The notes below the pieces were generated by a model. That model saw only the letters and a list, made by a program, of their open reading frames with translations, had not been told where the DNA came from and did no database searches. A program made the position numbers and the translations under genes. From positions 1-5,656 of the forward strand of contig JAAYND010000056.1 of the NCBI GenBank assembly GCA_012521035.1: DNA of 5,656 nucleotides. The letters run 5' to 3'. Source of the DNA: Methanomicrobiales archaeon (lineage in GTDB: Archaea; Halobacteriota; Methanomicrobia; Methanomicrobiales; Methanoculleaceae). This document shows, piece after piece, positions 1-5,549 of this stretch. Within the stretch, counting starts at the first letter, position 1, and every line of letters starts with the position of its first letter.

Positions 1-120
1 ATCTGCGGCGGCAGCCAGGCACAACCAAATGTTCACAGCACCAGGGTGCACCGGGCCGCCAATGGTACTCGGCACTGCAACGATATAAGGATGCCCACCC
101 CGGGAGCGTGCCCGCTATGA
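1..120 (+). CDS. 3' end of unrecognised upstream gene (partial)
   Basis: The first plus frame is open from the window edge to a TGA at 118-120, giving the last 39 residues of a protein (starts ICGGSQAQ, ends TPGACPL). The stop overlaps the next ATG in an ATGA at 117-120, the same junction used elsewhere in this operon, and about two thirds of its third codon positions are G or C. Both points favour a real gene end over chance openness. The fragment has three Cys and three His (CGG near its start, RHC in the middle, ACP at the end), so a small metal-binding protein is possible, but no family is recognised. The true start lies outside the window. Confidence is moderate because only 39 codons are visible. 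Confidence 0.5.
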   Translation: MCGGSQAQPNVHSTRVHRAANGTRHCNDIRMPTPGACPL

Positions 121-293
121 GTCGGGAAGGATGCAGACCGAACCCGGTCCCGCTCTACCTCATCTCGCAGGTGGTGGCAACCGAGGTCGGCCGGCACGGC
201 AAGGCGATCCGGGAGATCCACGTCGTCCGGACCGGCTGCCACTACTACACCATCACGACCGTAACCGCACAGGAGGCTGCCGGCCATGACTGA
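117..293 (+). CDS. Hypothetical 58-aa protein
   Basis: This small ORF has third positions that are mostly C or G, as in the neighbouring replication gene. The ATG at 117 is preferred over the in-frame GTG at 108. It overlaps the upstream stop as ATGA and has a GGGAG at 102-106 about ten bases upstream. The GTG would sit only one base after that GGGAG. The protein has an Arg/Pro-containing N-terminus, then a compact stretch that looks like helix then strand (PLYLISQVVATEVG, then IREIHVVRTG, then YYTITTVTA). No signal peptide, membrane segment or catalytic motif is visible. It overlaps the next gene by 8 bases (ATGACTGA) and probably belongs to the same replication operon. Function is unknown. 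Confidence 0.6.
   Translation: MSREGCRPNPVPLYLISQVVATEVGRHGKAIREIHVVRTGCHYYTITTVTAQEAAGHD
271..276 (+). promoter_or_regulatory. Shine-Dalgarno site of the 113-aa gene
   Basis: AGGAGG lies 9 bases before the ATG at 286. It is the clearest ribosome binding site in the window and fixes the start of the 113-aa gene even though the previous ORF is still being read there. Confidence 0.7.
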
Positions 294-627
294 GCCCGGC
301 ACCCTCTCCCACGGCACCGGCGGGGTGCTTCACATCTCCGTCGACGCCGAGAAGTACCGGATCGAGCCTGAGGACCTCAAGAACCTGCTCTTCTACGGCA
401 GGGTTATCCCGATCTGCGAGGACCGCTCGCGGACGACCCCGGGCGGGATCCTGGTGAGCGAAGTCGCTATCGAGGGCCACGCGGCGATGAACGCTTCGGG
501 CAAGGCGGTGATGCTCCATACCCGCGTCGGCTCTTACATCATCCCGCTCATCAGTTTCCAGCGGGTTGCCCGCGGGGAGGCCATCTCCGCTCCCCTCTTC
601 CCCCTGGTGCCGGGGGTGACCGGATGA
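286..627 (+). CDS. Hypothetical 113-aa protein preceding the primase
   Basis: The ORF begins at an ATG with AGGAGG at the right distance and ends in TGA at 625-627, inside the ATGA that starts the replication gene. Codon use matches the primase (strong C/G third-position bias). The protein looks soluble and mostly beta with a short helix: a Gly/Ser-rich N-terminus, VLHISVDAEKYRIEPEDL, a central RTTPGGILVSE segment, and a conserved-looking end with IIPLISFQRVARGEAI. It has one Cys and no membrane segment, zinc site or nucleotide-binding motif. The 8-base overlap upstream and 4-base overlap downstream suggest stoichiometric, coupled synthesis with the primase, perhaps as an accessory replication or regulatory factor. 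That role is inferred from position only; I do not recognise the family. Confidence 0.75.
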   Translation: MTEPGTLSHGTGGVLHISVDAEKYRIEPEDLKNLLFYGRVIPICEDRSRTTPGGILVSEVAIEGHAAMNASGKAVMLHTRVGSYIIPLISFQRVARGEAISAPLFPLVPGVTG

Positions 628-3539
628 GCGACGGGCCACTGGGCCGGAGCTCGAGCACCAGAGGTGCGAGTGACGAGATCAGAAACACGGTGAACGTCCT
701 CGCTGCCTCTGGCAGCGTGGTCGAGGTCCGGGCACTCGCTGATGGCGTCACCCACTCTGGCTACTTCGACGACCACGAGGTGCTCGCCCGGGCCGTGGAG
801 GCACTCGACGCAGATCCAGCGGTCGCCGGCATCTACGTCACCCTCAACACCGTGAACCCGGCCCTTCTCGCCCGGCGGGCGAACCGGATCAAGATGCGGC
901 TGTCCCGGAAGGATGCCACCACGGCCGACGCCGACATCAACCGCCGGCGCTGGTTCCCGGTCGACATCGACCCGGTCCGGCCGAGCGGGGTCTCATCCAC
1001 GGACGCCGAGCACGACGCGGCGCTCGCCGCTGCGGAGCGGATCGCAACCTACCTCGCGGAGCAGGGGTTCCCTGCGCCCGTCCGGGCTGACTCCGGGAAC
1101 GGGGCACACCTCCTCTACCGGATCGACCTCCCGAACGACGAGGCGGCCACCGTGCTCGTGAAGAACTGCCTCGCGACCCTCGACGCCCTCTTCTCGAACG
1201 AGGCCGTCACCGTCGATACCGCGAACCACAACGCCGCCCGGATCTGGAAGCTCTACGGCACGCTCTCGCGGAAGGGCGACAACACCCCGGAGCGGCCGCA
1301 CCGGCGGGCGAGGCTGCTCGCCGTGCCGGACGATGTCCGCATGGTCCCCCCGGAATATCTGCAGCACCTCGCCGAGCTCCTCCCCCGCGACGAGCCATCG
1401 CGGTCGAAGAAAACAAATGGCAACGGTCCCGGCATCGACCTCGCCTCCTGGCTCCTGGACCACAGCATCGCGGTCCGGAGCACGAGGCCCTACCAGGGTG
1501 GGACCCTCTACGTCCTCGACGAGTGCCCGTTCTCGTCAGCCCACAAAGACGGTGCGTTCGCGATCCAGTTTGCAAACGGCGCCATCTTCGCCGGCTGCCA
1601 CCACGCAAGCTGCGGCGGGGGTGCCCAGCGCTGGCCGGAACTCCGGGAGATGTACGAGCCGAAGCGGACCCGGACCCCGGCGAAGAAGGTCGAGGAGATA
1701 CCGCCCCCTCCTCCTGTTCTCATCGAGGACGAGCACCAGGCCCGTGCCATCGAGATCCTCAAGAGCGGCGACCCGCTTGCCTTCCTCATCGAAACCTTCA
1801 ACAAAGCCCACGTCGGCGACCGGACCGTCGCGGAGTGCCTCGCGATGTCCGTCGCCTCGCAGTCGGTCGCGAACACGAAGGGGCTGCACGTCTCGATCTC
1901 CGGCAACTCAGGGAAGGGGAAGAGCCACGCCTGCACCACGATGCTCAACCTCATCCCGGAGTCCCACAGGATGACCGGCACTGTCTCGAACAAGGCGCTC
2001 TACTACGCTGACGACCTCCGGCCGGGGACGGTGATCCTCTTCGACGACACCTCGCTCTCGGACGACCTGCAGGAGGTCCTGAAGTCGGCCACCTCGTCCT
2101 TCCACGAACCGATCGAGCATCGGACCGTCACGGCCGACCGGCAGCTTCGGGTCTGCTCGATTCCCGAGCGGTGCGTCTGGTGGCTCGCCAAGGTCGAGAA
2201 CCCGGGTGACGACCAGGTGATGAACCGGATGCTGACGGTCTGGATCGACGACTCGGCCGAGCAGGACCGGCGGGTGCTCGAGCACCTCAAGCAGGTTGAG
2301 GCCGGCGCATACCGGAGGGGCGACGACCCGGACGTCTCGACCTGCCGGGCGCTCTGGTCGGTCCTGAAGCAGCAGCGGATCTTCGTCCGGATCCCCTTCG
2401 CCCGCAGGATCCAGTTCTCGAACGTCGCGAACCGCCGGAACCCTGCGATGCTCTTTGACCTGATCAAGTGCCACGCGGCCCTGCGGTTCCTGCAGCGGGA
2501 GGGGAAGGAGACGGGCGATGAGGTCCGGATCGAGGCGGCCCGGCAGGACTTCGACGCGGCCGCCCGGCTCTACGCCGCAATCAACCAGGAGGGCGGCGGG
2601 CAGGACTCGAAGATGACCCGGAACGAAGCGGCGGCGCTCGCCACGATCGCCCGGATGGGGTGGGAGACGTTCACGGTCCGGATGCTGCAGCAGGCGACAG
2701 GACTGTCGTACCACCAGGTCCGGCGGATCCTGCAGGGCTACACCGCGAGGGGCATGGTCTACTGCGGGCTTCTCGAGAAGTGCCCGGCGCTCGGCGTGGT
2801 GGACGCGACGGTCATCGACGAGAGCACCGGGACGACCGTCCGCCGACACGAGTCCCACTTCCAGTTCGACGCCGAGCGCTACCGGGAGTGGACGGCGCAG
2901 CTCGCGGTCTGGCTGGAGGATGAAGACGAAGGAGGGGAGGACGACTCCTCACCACCTTCTGGTGACGGTTTGCAACATCTAAAACCCCGTTGCAAAGGGG
3001 TGTGCAAACAGGAGTGCAAAGAGATCGAGGGTCGAAGTTCTCAATGGAGTGAGGGGGATTTGACGAACAGGGAGATTACCGCAGAAACTGATGCCTGCGA
3101 GCCGGGGTCGTTTGCAACAAATTCCGGATCACACAGTTCACCGGATCCTGTTCCACTAGAAGAGCACCATGATCCTGTGCATGGCCGGGGTGTGCCGTGT
3201 GTTCCTGGACCTGTTGCAAATGAAAAGATCAAATATGAGTGTTTGACGGTGAATCGAAAAAACCTCAACGCATCGAAGAGTTCGATCGTGAGAAGTGTTT
3301 GCACACCCCTTTGCACACCCCTTTGCAACACGGGTGCAACTGCTGCAAACGATGTCCGGCCGCTGTCGGGGGTGCTTGACCCGAGATCGTTTGCCCGGGT
3401 GAGGGTCGAACTCGGCCGGTGCGACGTATGCGGTGCCGCAAAAGCGGTCTACCGCTCGCGAGAGGCGCAGGCGAAGATCTGCGAGGGATGTTATGCACGG
3501 CTTGTGCGGGAGGGGAACGCGAGGGAGGGGATACGGTGA
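624..3539 (+). CDS. Primase/ATPase-type replication protein, 971 aa
   Basis: Probable replication initiator of a mobile element, combining an archaeo-eukaryotic primase-like head with a P-loop ATPase. Residues about 65-235 carry the AEP pattern: DID at 114-116 (metal-binding acid motif), SGNGAH at 157-162, and DTANHNAARIWKLYG at 198-212 followed by RKG. Residues 301-330 form a likely zinc module (C301, H307, C325, C330, with extra His at 326-327), like those in phage and plasmid primases. The ATPase has Walker A GNSGKGKS (427-434), Walker B VILFDD (470-475) and a possible arginine finger near MNRM (533-536). A winged helix follows at about 664-720. Acidic residues (about 764-774) lead into a low-complexity linker (about 775-925), and the protein ends in a CxxC...CxxC zinc ribbon (C933, C936, C953, C956). 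The start overlaps the previous stop (ATGA) with GGGGTGA just upstream. The ATPase is not a textbook SF3 helicase, so helicase activity is uncertain. The linker DNA holds the repeat array described separately. Confidence 0.88.
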   Translation: MSDGPLGRSSSTRGASDEIRNTVNVLAASGSVVEVRALADGVTHSGYFDDHEVLARAVEALDADPAVAGIYVTLNTVNPALLARRANRIKMRLSRKDATTADADINRRRWFPVDIDPVRPSGVSSTDAEHDAALAAAERIATYLAEQGFPAPVRADSGNGAHLLYRIDLPNDEAATVLVKNCLATLDALFSNEAVTVDTANHNAARIWKLYGTLSRKGDNTPERPHRRARLLAVPDDVRMVPPEYLQHLAELLPRDEPSRSKKTNGNGPGIDLASWLLDHSIAVRSTRPYQGGTLYVLDECPFSSAHKDGAFAIQFANGAIFAGCHHASCGGGAQRWPELREMYEPKRTRTPAKKVEEIPPPPPVLIEDEHQARAIEILKSGDPLAFLIETFNKAHVGDRTVAECLAMSVASQSVANTKGLHVSISGNSGKGKSHACTTMLNLIPESHRMTGTVSNKALYYADDLRPGTVILFDDTSLSDDLQEVLKSATSSFHEPIEHRTVTADRQLRVCSIPERCVWWLAKVENPGDDQVMNRMLTVWIDDSAEQDRRVLEHLKQVEAGAYRRGDDPDVSTCRALWSVLKQQRIFVRIPFARRIQFSNVANRRNPAMLFDLIKCHAALRFLQREGKETGDEVRIEAARQDFDAAARLYAAINQEGGGQDSKMTRNEAAALATIARMGWETFTVRMLQQATGLSYHQVRRILQGYTARGMVYCGLLEKCPALGVVDATVIDESTGTTVRRHESHFQFDAERYREWTAQLAVWLEDEDEGGEDDSSPPSGDGLQHLKPRCKGVCKQECKEIEGRSSQWSEGDLTNREITAETDACEPGSFATNSGSHSSPDPVPLEEHHDPVHGRGVPCVPGPVANEKIKYECLTVNRKNLNASKSSIVRSVCTPLCTPLCNTGATAANDVRPLSGVLDPRSFARVRVELGRCDVCGAAKAVYRSREAQAKICEGCYARLVREGNAREGIR
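2989..3329. repeat. Perfect 20-bp inverted repeat inside the replication gene
   Basis: The left arm GTTGCAAAGGGGTGTGCAAA (2989-3008) is the exact reverse complement of 3310-3329. The arms are separated by 301 bp. The right side carries an additional 12-bp unit (TTTGCACACCCC twice, 3298-3321), so the left arm also pairs almost fully with 3297-3315. The arms encode unrelated peptides (CKGVCK on the left, CTPLC on the right), so identity at the DNA level is not explained by a repeated protein motif. Confidence 0.75.
3221..3286. other. AT-rich stretch with short hairpin next to the repeats
   Basis: The first 40 bases (3221-3260) contain only 13 G or C, far below the rest of the primase gene. A 6-bp stem with a 3-base loop (ATCGAA-GAG-TTCGAT, 3272-3286) closes the stretch, immediately before the right-hand repeat cluster. 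If the array is an origin, this is the natural candidate for the duplex-unwinding segment. It remains coding sequence, so the low GC could also just reflect a relaxed linker. Confidence 0.35.
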
Positions 3540-3676
3540 TCCCTGTCGATCCGTTGCAGGGGCCGGCCGTGGTGCTCGGCATGGCCGGGGCGGCGCTGGT
3601 GGCTTTGCGGTCGCAGGGCATCAGGCGGATAGGGTTCGGGTGTTGGATTGTGGGAAACCTGCTGTGGGTAGTGTAG
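3536..3676 (+). CDS. Small membrane protein, 46 aa, probably truncated
   Basis: The GTG start overlaps the primase stop in a GTGA (3536-3539) and has GGGAGGGG five bases upstream (3523-3530), so coupled translation is likely. The product has two hydrophobic segments: about residues 9-24 (GPAVVLGMAGAALVAL) and 32-46 (IGFGCWIVGNLLWVV), separated by a basic RSQGIRR loop. The pattern GF..W...N.LW resembles short three-helix membrane proteins that I recall from methanogens and their mobile elements. Those usually continue with a Trp-led loop and a third helix ending in FY..TA..G..N. Here a TAG interrupts exactly where that continuation should begin. The 46-aa form may still be made, but it lacks the last helix. 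No biochemical role is known to me. Confidence 0.55.
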   Translation: MIPVDPLQGPAVVLGMAGAALVALRSQGIRRIGFGCWIVGNLLWVV

Positions 3677-3793
3677 GTGTCAGTACAGGAGAACGCCTAC
3701 ATGATGACTCTCTTCGGGTTTTACTGAGTCACAGCAGCACTGGGCCTGACAAACGCACGAGAGCGGGAGGATACGGATCGGTTCGCACCGTAG
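3677..3793 (+). pseudogene. In-frame continuation of the small membrane protein, interrupted by stops
   Basis: Reading on in the same frame past TAG (3674-3676) gives VSVQENAYMMTLFGFY, a TGA (3725-3727), then VTAALGLTNARERE, and a final TAG at 3791-3793. The segment looks like the missing third helix of the small membrane protein: a polar loop, MMTLFGFY, then TAALGLTNA. The frame is undisturbed, so only two point changes separate it from an 85-residue ORF. The first stop, and perhaps the second, fall where Trp would fit, so one G-to-A change in TGG would explain each. This favours recent decay. Recoding of the stops is much less likely. Confidence 0.5.
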
Positions 3794-4023
3794 AACTGAA
3801 GGATGCAGAACGGTTACCCGCTCGATAGTTCGTTAGAGCAGAACACCATCTCATTGCTACCATCACCCGACGCCGCACGGTGCAAACCGTTAACGTCAAT
3901 GCAGTTCGGATTGAATCTCATTCCGATAGCAGCAAACAACCCTGCCGCCATAAACCACGTTAGATTCTTCTTCATTCCCGGGAGAATACTCAGAACGAAA
4001 TCAGAGGTATGTAGAGGGGAGAC
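3794..4023. other. AT-richer intergenic region between the replication operon and the DUF4062 gene
   Basis: Base composition drops relative to both flanks and no plus-strand ORF here has convincing codon use. The region must hold any promoter for the downstream operon, but I see no clear archaeal BRE/TATA pair; GAATACT near 3984 is the only weak candidate. A single TGCAAAC at 3881-3887 echoes the repeat core of the primase gene, and 7-bp inverted copies of AACGGTT lie at 3809-3815 and 3885-3891. Both are short enough to be chance. A minus-strand small ORF is listed separately. Confidence 0.4.
3814..3975 (-). CDS. Possible small secreted or membrane peptide, 53 aa
   Basis: The minus strand encodes a 53-residue ORF starting MKKNLTWFMAAGLFAAIG, which looks like a basic N-terminus plus a hydrophobic signal or anchor segment. 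A short polar tail with two Cys (residues 25 and 46) follows, ending NELSSG. The more upstream ATG at 4056 would add residues of no clear character, so the internal ATG at 3975 is preferred. There is no strong Shine-Dalgarno site upstream, and its third-position GC is only slightly over half, lower than its neighbours. It would be transcribed against both flanking operons. It fills an otherwise empty gap and reads sensibly, but it could be chance. Confidence 0.3.
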   Translation of the reverse strand: MKKNLTWFMAAGLFAAIGMRFNPNCIDVNGLHRAASGDGSNEMVFCSNELSSG

Positions 4024-4098
4024 ATGGCAGTCGGAAAGATCGGTGCCTGGACCCATTTGGGAGCATCCGCGATGGACTTCATGAGAGCTGCGGCATGA
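4024..4098 (+). CDS. 24-aa upstream ORF coupled to the DUF4062 gene
   Basis: An ATG at 4024 follows a purine-rich GAGGGGAG (4014-4021) and opens a 24-codon ORF (MAVGKIGAWTHLG...DFMRAAA). It ends in the TGA of an ATGA that contains the start of the next gene (4095-4098). The next gene has no good ribosome site of its own, so translating this short ORF could deliver ribosomes to it. An in-frame TAG at 4012 excludes a longer version. The peptide has no recognised motif. It may be a leader acting through its translation alone, or a chance ORF. Confidence 0.4.
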   Translation: MAVGKIGAWTHLGASAMDFMRAAA

Positions 4099-5549
4099 CC
4101 CCCATCCGCATCTTCATCAGTAGCGTGCAGAAGGAGTTCGCCGACGAGCGGGCGGCTCTCCGTGATTACCTGCGGGGCGACGCACTGATGCGGCGGTTCT
4201 TCGAGGTCTTCTTCTTCGAGGATGTCCCGGCCGCCGACCGCCGCACCGACAACCTCTACCTCGACGAGGTCCGGCGGTGCGACATCTATGTCGGGCTCTT
4301 CGGGAACGACTACGGCTCCGAGAACGCCGAAGGTCTCTCGCCGACCGAGCGAGAGTTCGACCTCGCCACCGCTGAAAGGAAGTACCGACTCATCTACGTC
4401 AGGGGCACGGACGACGATGCCCGCCACCCGAAGATGCGTGCGCTTGTTCGCCGGGCGGAGGGAGGGCTGATCCGGAAGCGGTTCAACACCCCCTCGGAAC
4501 TGGTCGCCGGGCTGTATGCGGCGCTGGTCGAGTACCTGGAGGAGAAGCAGCTCATCCGCTCCGGCCCCTTCGACGCGGCCCCGTGCACGAAGGCGACACT
4601 CGAACACCTGGATCCTGAACGTATGGCGTGGTTCCTCCGTACGGCCAGAGCGACCCGCCGGTTCCCCCTCGCCCCCGGTGCCTCTCCCGCTGACCTGCTG
4701 GAGCACTTGAACCTGCTCGACGACGGGCGGGTGACGAACGCCGCGGTCCTCCTCTTCGGCAAACAGCCGCAACGGTTTCTGATCTCCTCCGAGATCAAGT
4801 GCGCCCACTTCCACGGCACCGAGGTGGCCAAACCGATCCCGTCCTACCAGGTCTACAAGGGCACGGTCTTCGATCTCGTGGACGCGGCGGTGGACTTCGT
4901 CCTCGGCAAGATCGCCCTCTCGGTCGGGACCCGCGAGGCCGGTCCGCAGGCCCCGGTGCGCTACGAGATCCCGAAGGAGGTGGTGGCGGAGGCGATCGTC
5001 AACGCGGTCGCCCACCGCGACTACACGAGCAACGGCAGCGTGCAGGTGATGCTCTTTGCCGACCGCCTGGAGGTCTGGAACCCGGGCACGCTCCCGCCGT
5101 CCCTGACGCTCGAGAAACTCCGGCAGGCCCACGGCTCGGTACCGGGCAACCCGCTCCTTGCCGAACCTATGTATCTCACCGGCTACATCGAGCGGATGGG
5201 TACGGGGACGCGGGACATGATCCGGCGCTGCACCGAGGCCGGGCTGCCGGAGCCGGAGTTTGCTGTCAGTGATGGGTTCCAGACGATCATCCGCCGGATC
5301 CGGGGTAGAGGTGCCGGCGAACCTAGGGAAAAACCTAGGGAAGAAACTAGGGAAAAAACTAGGGATAAGATCCTAGCCCTGATCGCAGCCAACCCATCTA
5401 TCAGCACGAATGAGCTCGCAGAGCAGATCGGTATCACACCCAAAGGGATTGAATGGCAGATCCAGCAACTGAAGCGGGCGGGTCAGATCAAACGGGTAGG
5501 TCCAAAGAAGGGTGGCCGCTGGGAGATCACCGAAGGCGGTGATGAGTAG
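4095..5549 (+). CDS. DUF4062 / GHKL-type ATPase / winged-helix protein, 484 aa
   Basis: Likely a nucleotide-sensing regulator or defence-type protein. Residues 1-95 form a DUF4062 domain: IRIFISSVQKEFADER at the start, CDIYVGLFGNDYG (62-74) and SPTEREF (82-88). Residues about 165-285 match the middle region of COG2865/HATPase_c_4 regulators (ELL-like helix, TNAAVLLFGKQPQRF at 214-228, then KGTVFDLVDAAVDF). The GHKL-like part follows with EAIVNAVAHRDY (299-310), RLEVWNPG (324-331), GNPLLAE (351-357) and GYIERMGTGTRDM (363-375). A repetitive charged linker (410-424) leads to a winged helix (425-478; SISTNELAEQIGITPKGIEWQI) ending KKGGRWEI. The start is the natural DUF4062 N-terminus. In known relatives an AlbA_2 domain usually occupies the N-terminus; here DUF4062 replaces it. 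No partner effector is visible, so a defence role is inferred. Translation is probably coupled to the 24-aa ORF upstream. Confidence 0.88.
   Translation: MTPIRIFISSVQKEFADERAALRDYLRGDALMRRFFEVFFFEDVPAADRRTDNLYLDEVRRCDIYVGLFGNDYGSENAEGLSPTEREFDLATAERKYRLIYVRGTDDDARHPKMRALVRRAEGGLIRKRFNTPSELVAGLYAALVEYLEEKQLIRSGPFDAAPCTKATLEHLDPERMAWFLRTARATRRFPLAPGASPADLLEHLNLLDDGRVTNAAVLLFGKQPQRFLISSEIKCAHFHGTEVAKPIPSYQVYKGTVFDLVDAAVDFVLGKIALSVGTREAGPQAPVRYEIPKEVVAEAIVNAVAHRDYTSNGSVQVMLFADRLEVWNPGTLPPSLTLEKLRQAHGSVPGNPLLAEPMYLTGYIERMGTGTRDMIRRCTEAGLPEPEFAVSDGFQTIIRRIRGRGAGEPREKPREETREKTRDKILALIAANPSISTNELAEQIGITPKGIEWQIQQLKRAGQIKRVGPKKGGRWEITEGGDE
5322..5369 (+). repeat. Four 12-bp tandem repeats in the DUF4062 gene
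   Basis: Four units of (C/A)CTAGGGAAAAA type run head to tail (5322-5333, 5334-5345, 5346-5357, 5358-5369; the last is ACTAGGGATAAG). They encode the charged linker PREKPREETREKTRDK between the ATPase and winged-helix parts. The A-rich, CTAG-containing units contrast with the GC-rich gene around them. Such (TREK)n linkers are usual in this regulator family, and as an in-frame 12-bp unit the copy number could vary between strains without breaking the protein. Confidence 0.85.

Larger units (their letters stand above)
2968..3350. repeat. TGCAAA/TTTGCA iteron-like array, candidate replication origin
   Basis: About eleven copies of a TGCAA(A/C) or TTTGCA core lie within 383 bp of the replication gene. 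They occur at about 2968-2976, 2989-2996, 3001-3009, 3014-3020, 3110-3118, 3213-3221, 3297-3304, 3310-3316, 3322-3329, 3334-3340 and 3343-3350. The palindromic centre TTGCAA occurs at 2970, 2990, 3112, 3214 and 3323. In the left cluster the TGC steps are exactly 12 bp (2991, 3003, 3015); in the right cluster they are 12, 12, 11 and 9. The left copies read TGCAAA on the plus strand and the main right copies read it on the minus strand. Repeats in the linker-coding part of an initiator gene are a known origin layout (lambda O). Here the origin role is inferred; a Cys-rich linker under protein-level selection is the alternative. Confidence 0.6.

Noticed and set aside
82..89. GATATAAG as an archaeal TATA box for the 58-aa gene
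   Set aside because: It sits inside an open upstream frame whose stop overlaps the next start, so read-through transcription explains expression. No BRE is evident.
1908..2858. 316-aa minus-strand ORF
   Set aside because: It lies wholly inside the primase ATPase/winged-helix coding region, is rich in Arg, Pro, Asp and Val as expected for an antisense reading of GC-rich codons, and shows no domain motif.
2968..3350. CRISPR array
   Set aside because: The repeats are only 6-12 bp, irregularly spaced, in both orientations, and lie in an uninterrupted reading frame.
3265..3621. Minus-strand ORF with CCKGVCKGVCK, resembling the plus-strand CKGVCK of the left repeat
   Set aside because: The similarity is the inverted repeat read from the other strand. 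The rest of the ORF is Arg/Pro/Ser-rich shadow sequence over the zinc ribbon coding region.
3674..3727. TAG as pyrrolysine or TGA as selenocysteine in the small membrane protein
   Set aside because: Two different stops in one tiny gene, no catalytic context, no visible insertion element, and Trp is the natural residue at least at the first position. Mutation is the simpler explanation.
3803..4084. 93-aa plus-strand ORF
   Set aside because: It has no ribosome site, mixed composition and no sensible protein features, and it overlaps the leader ORF in another frame.
3990..5132. 380-aa minus-strand ORF
   Set aside because: It is antisense to the DUF4062 gene, whose plus-strand motifs are unmistakable. 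Its composition is that of a shadow frame.
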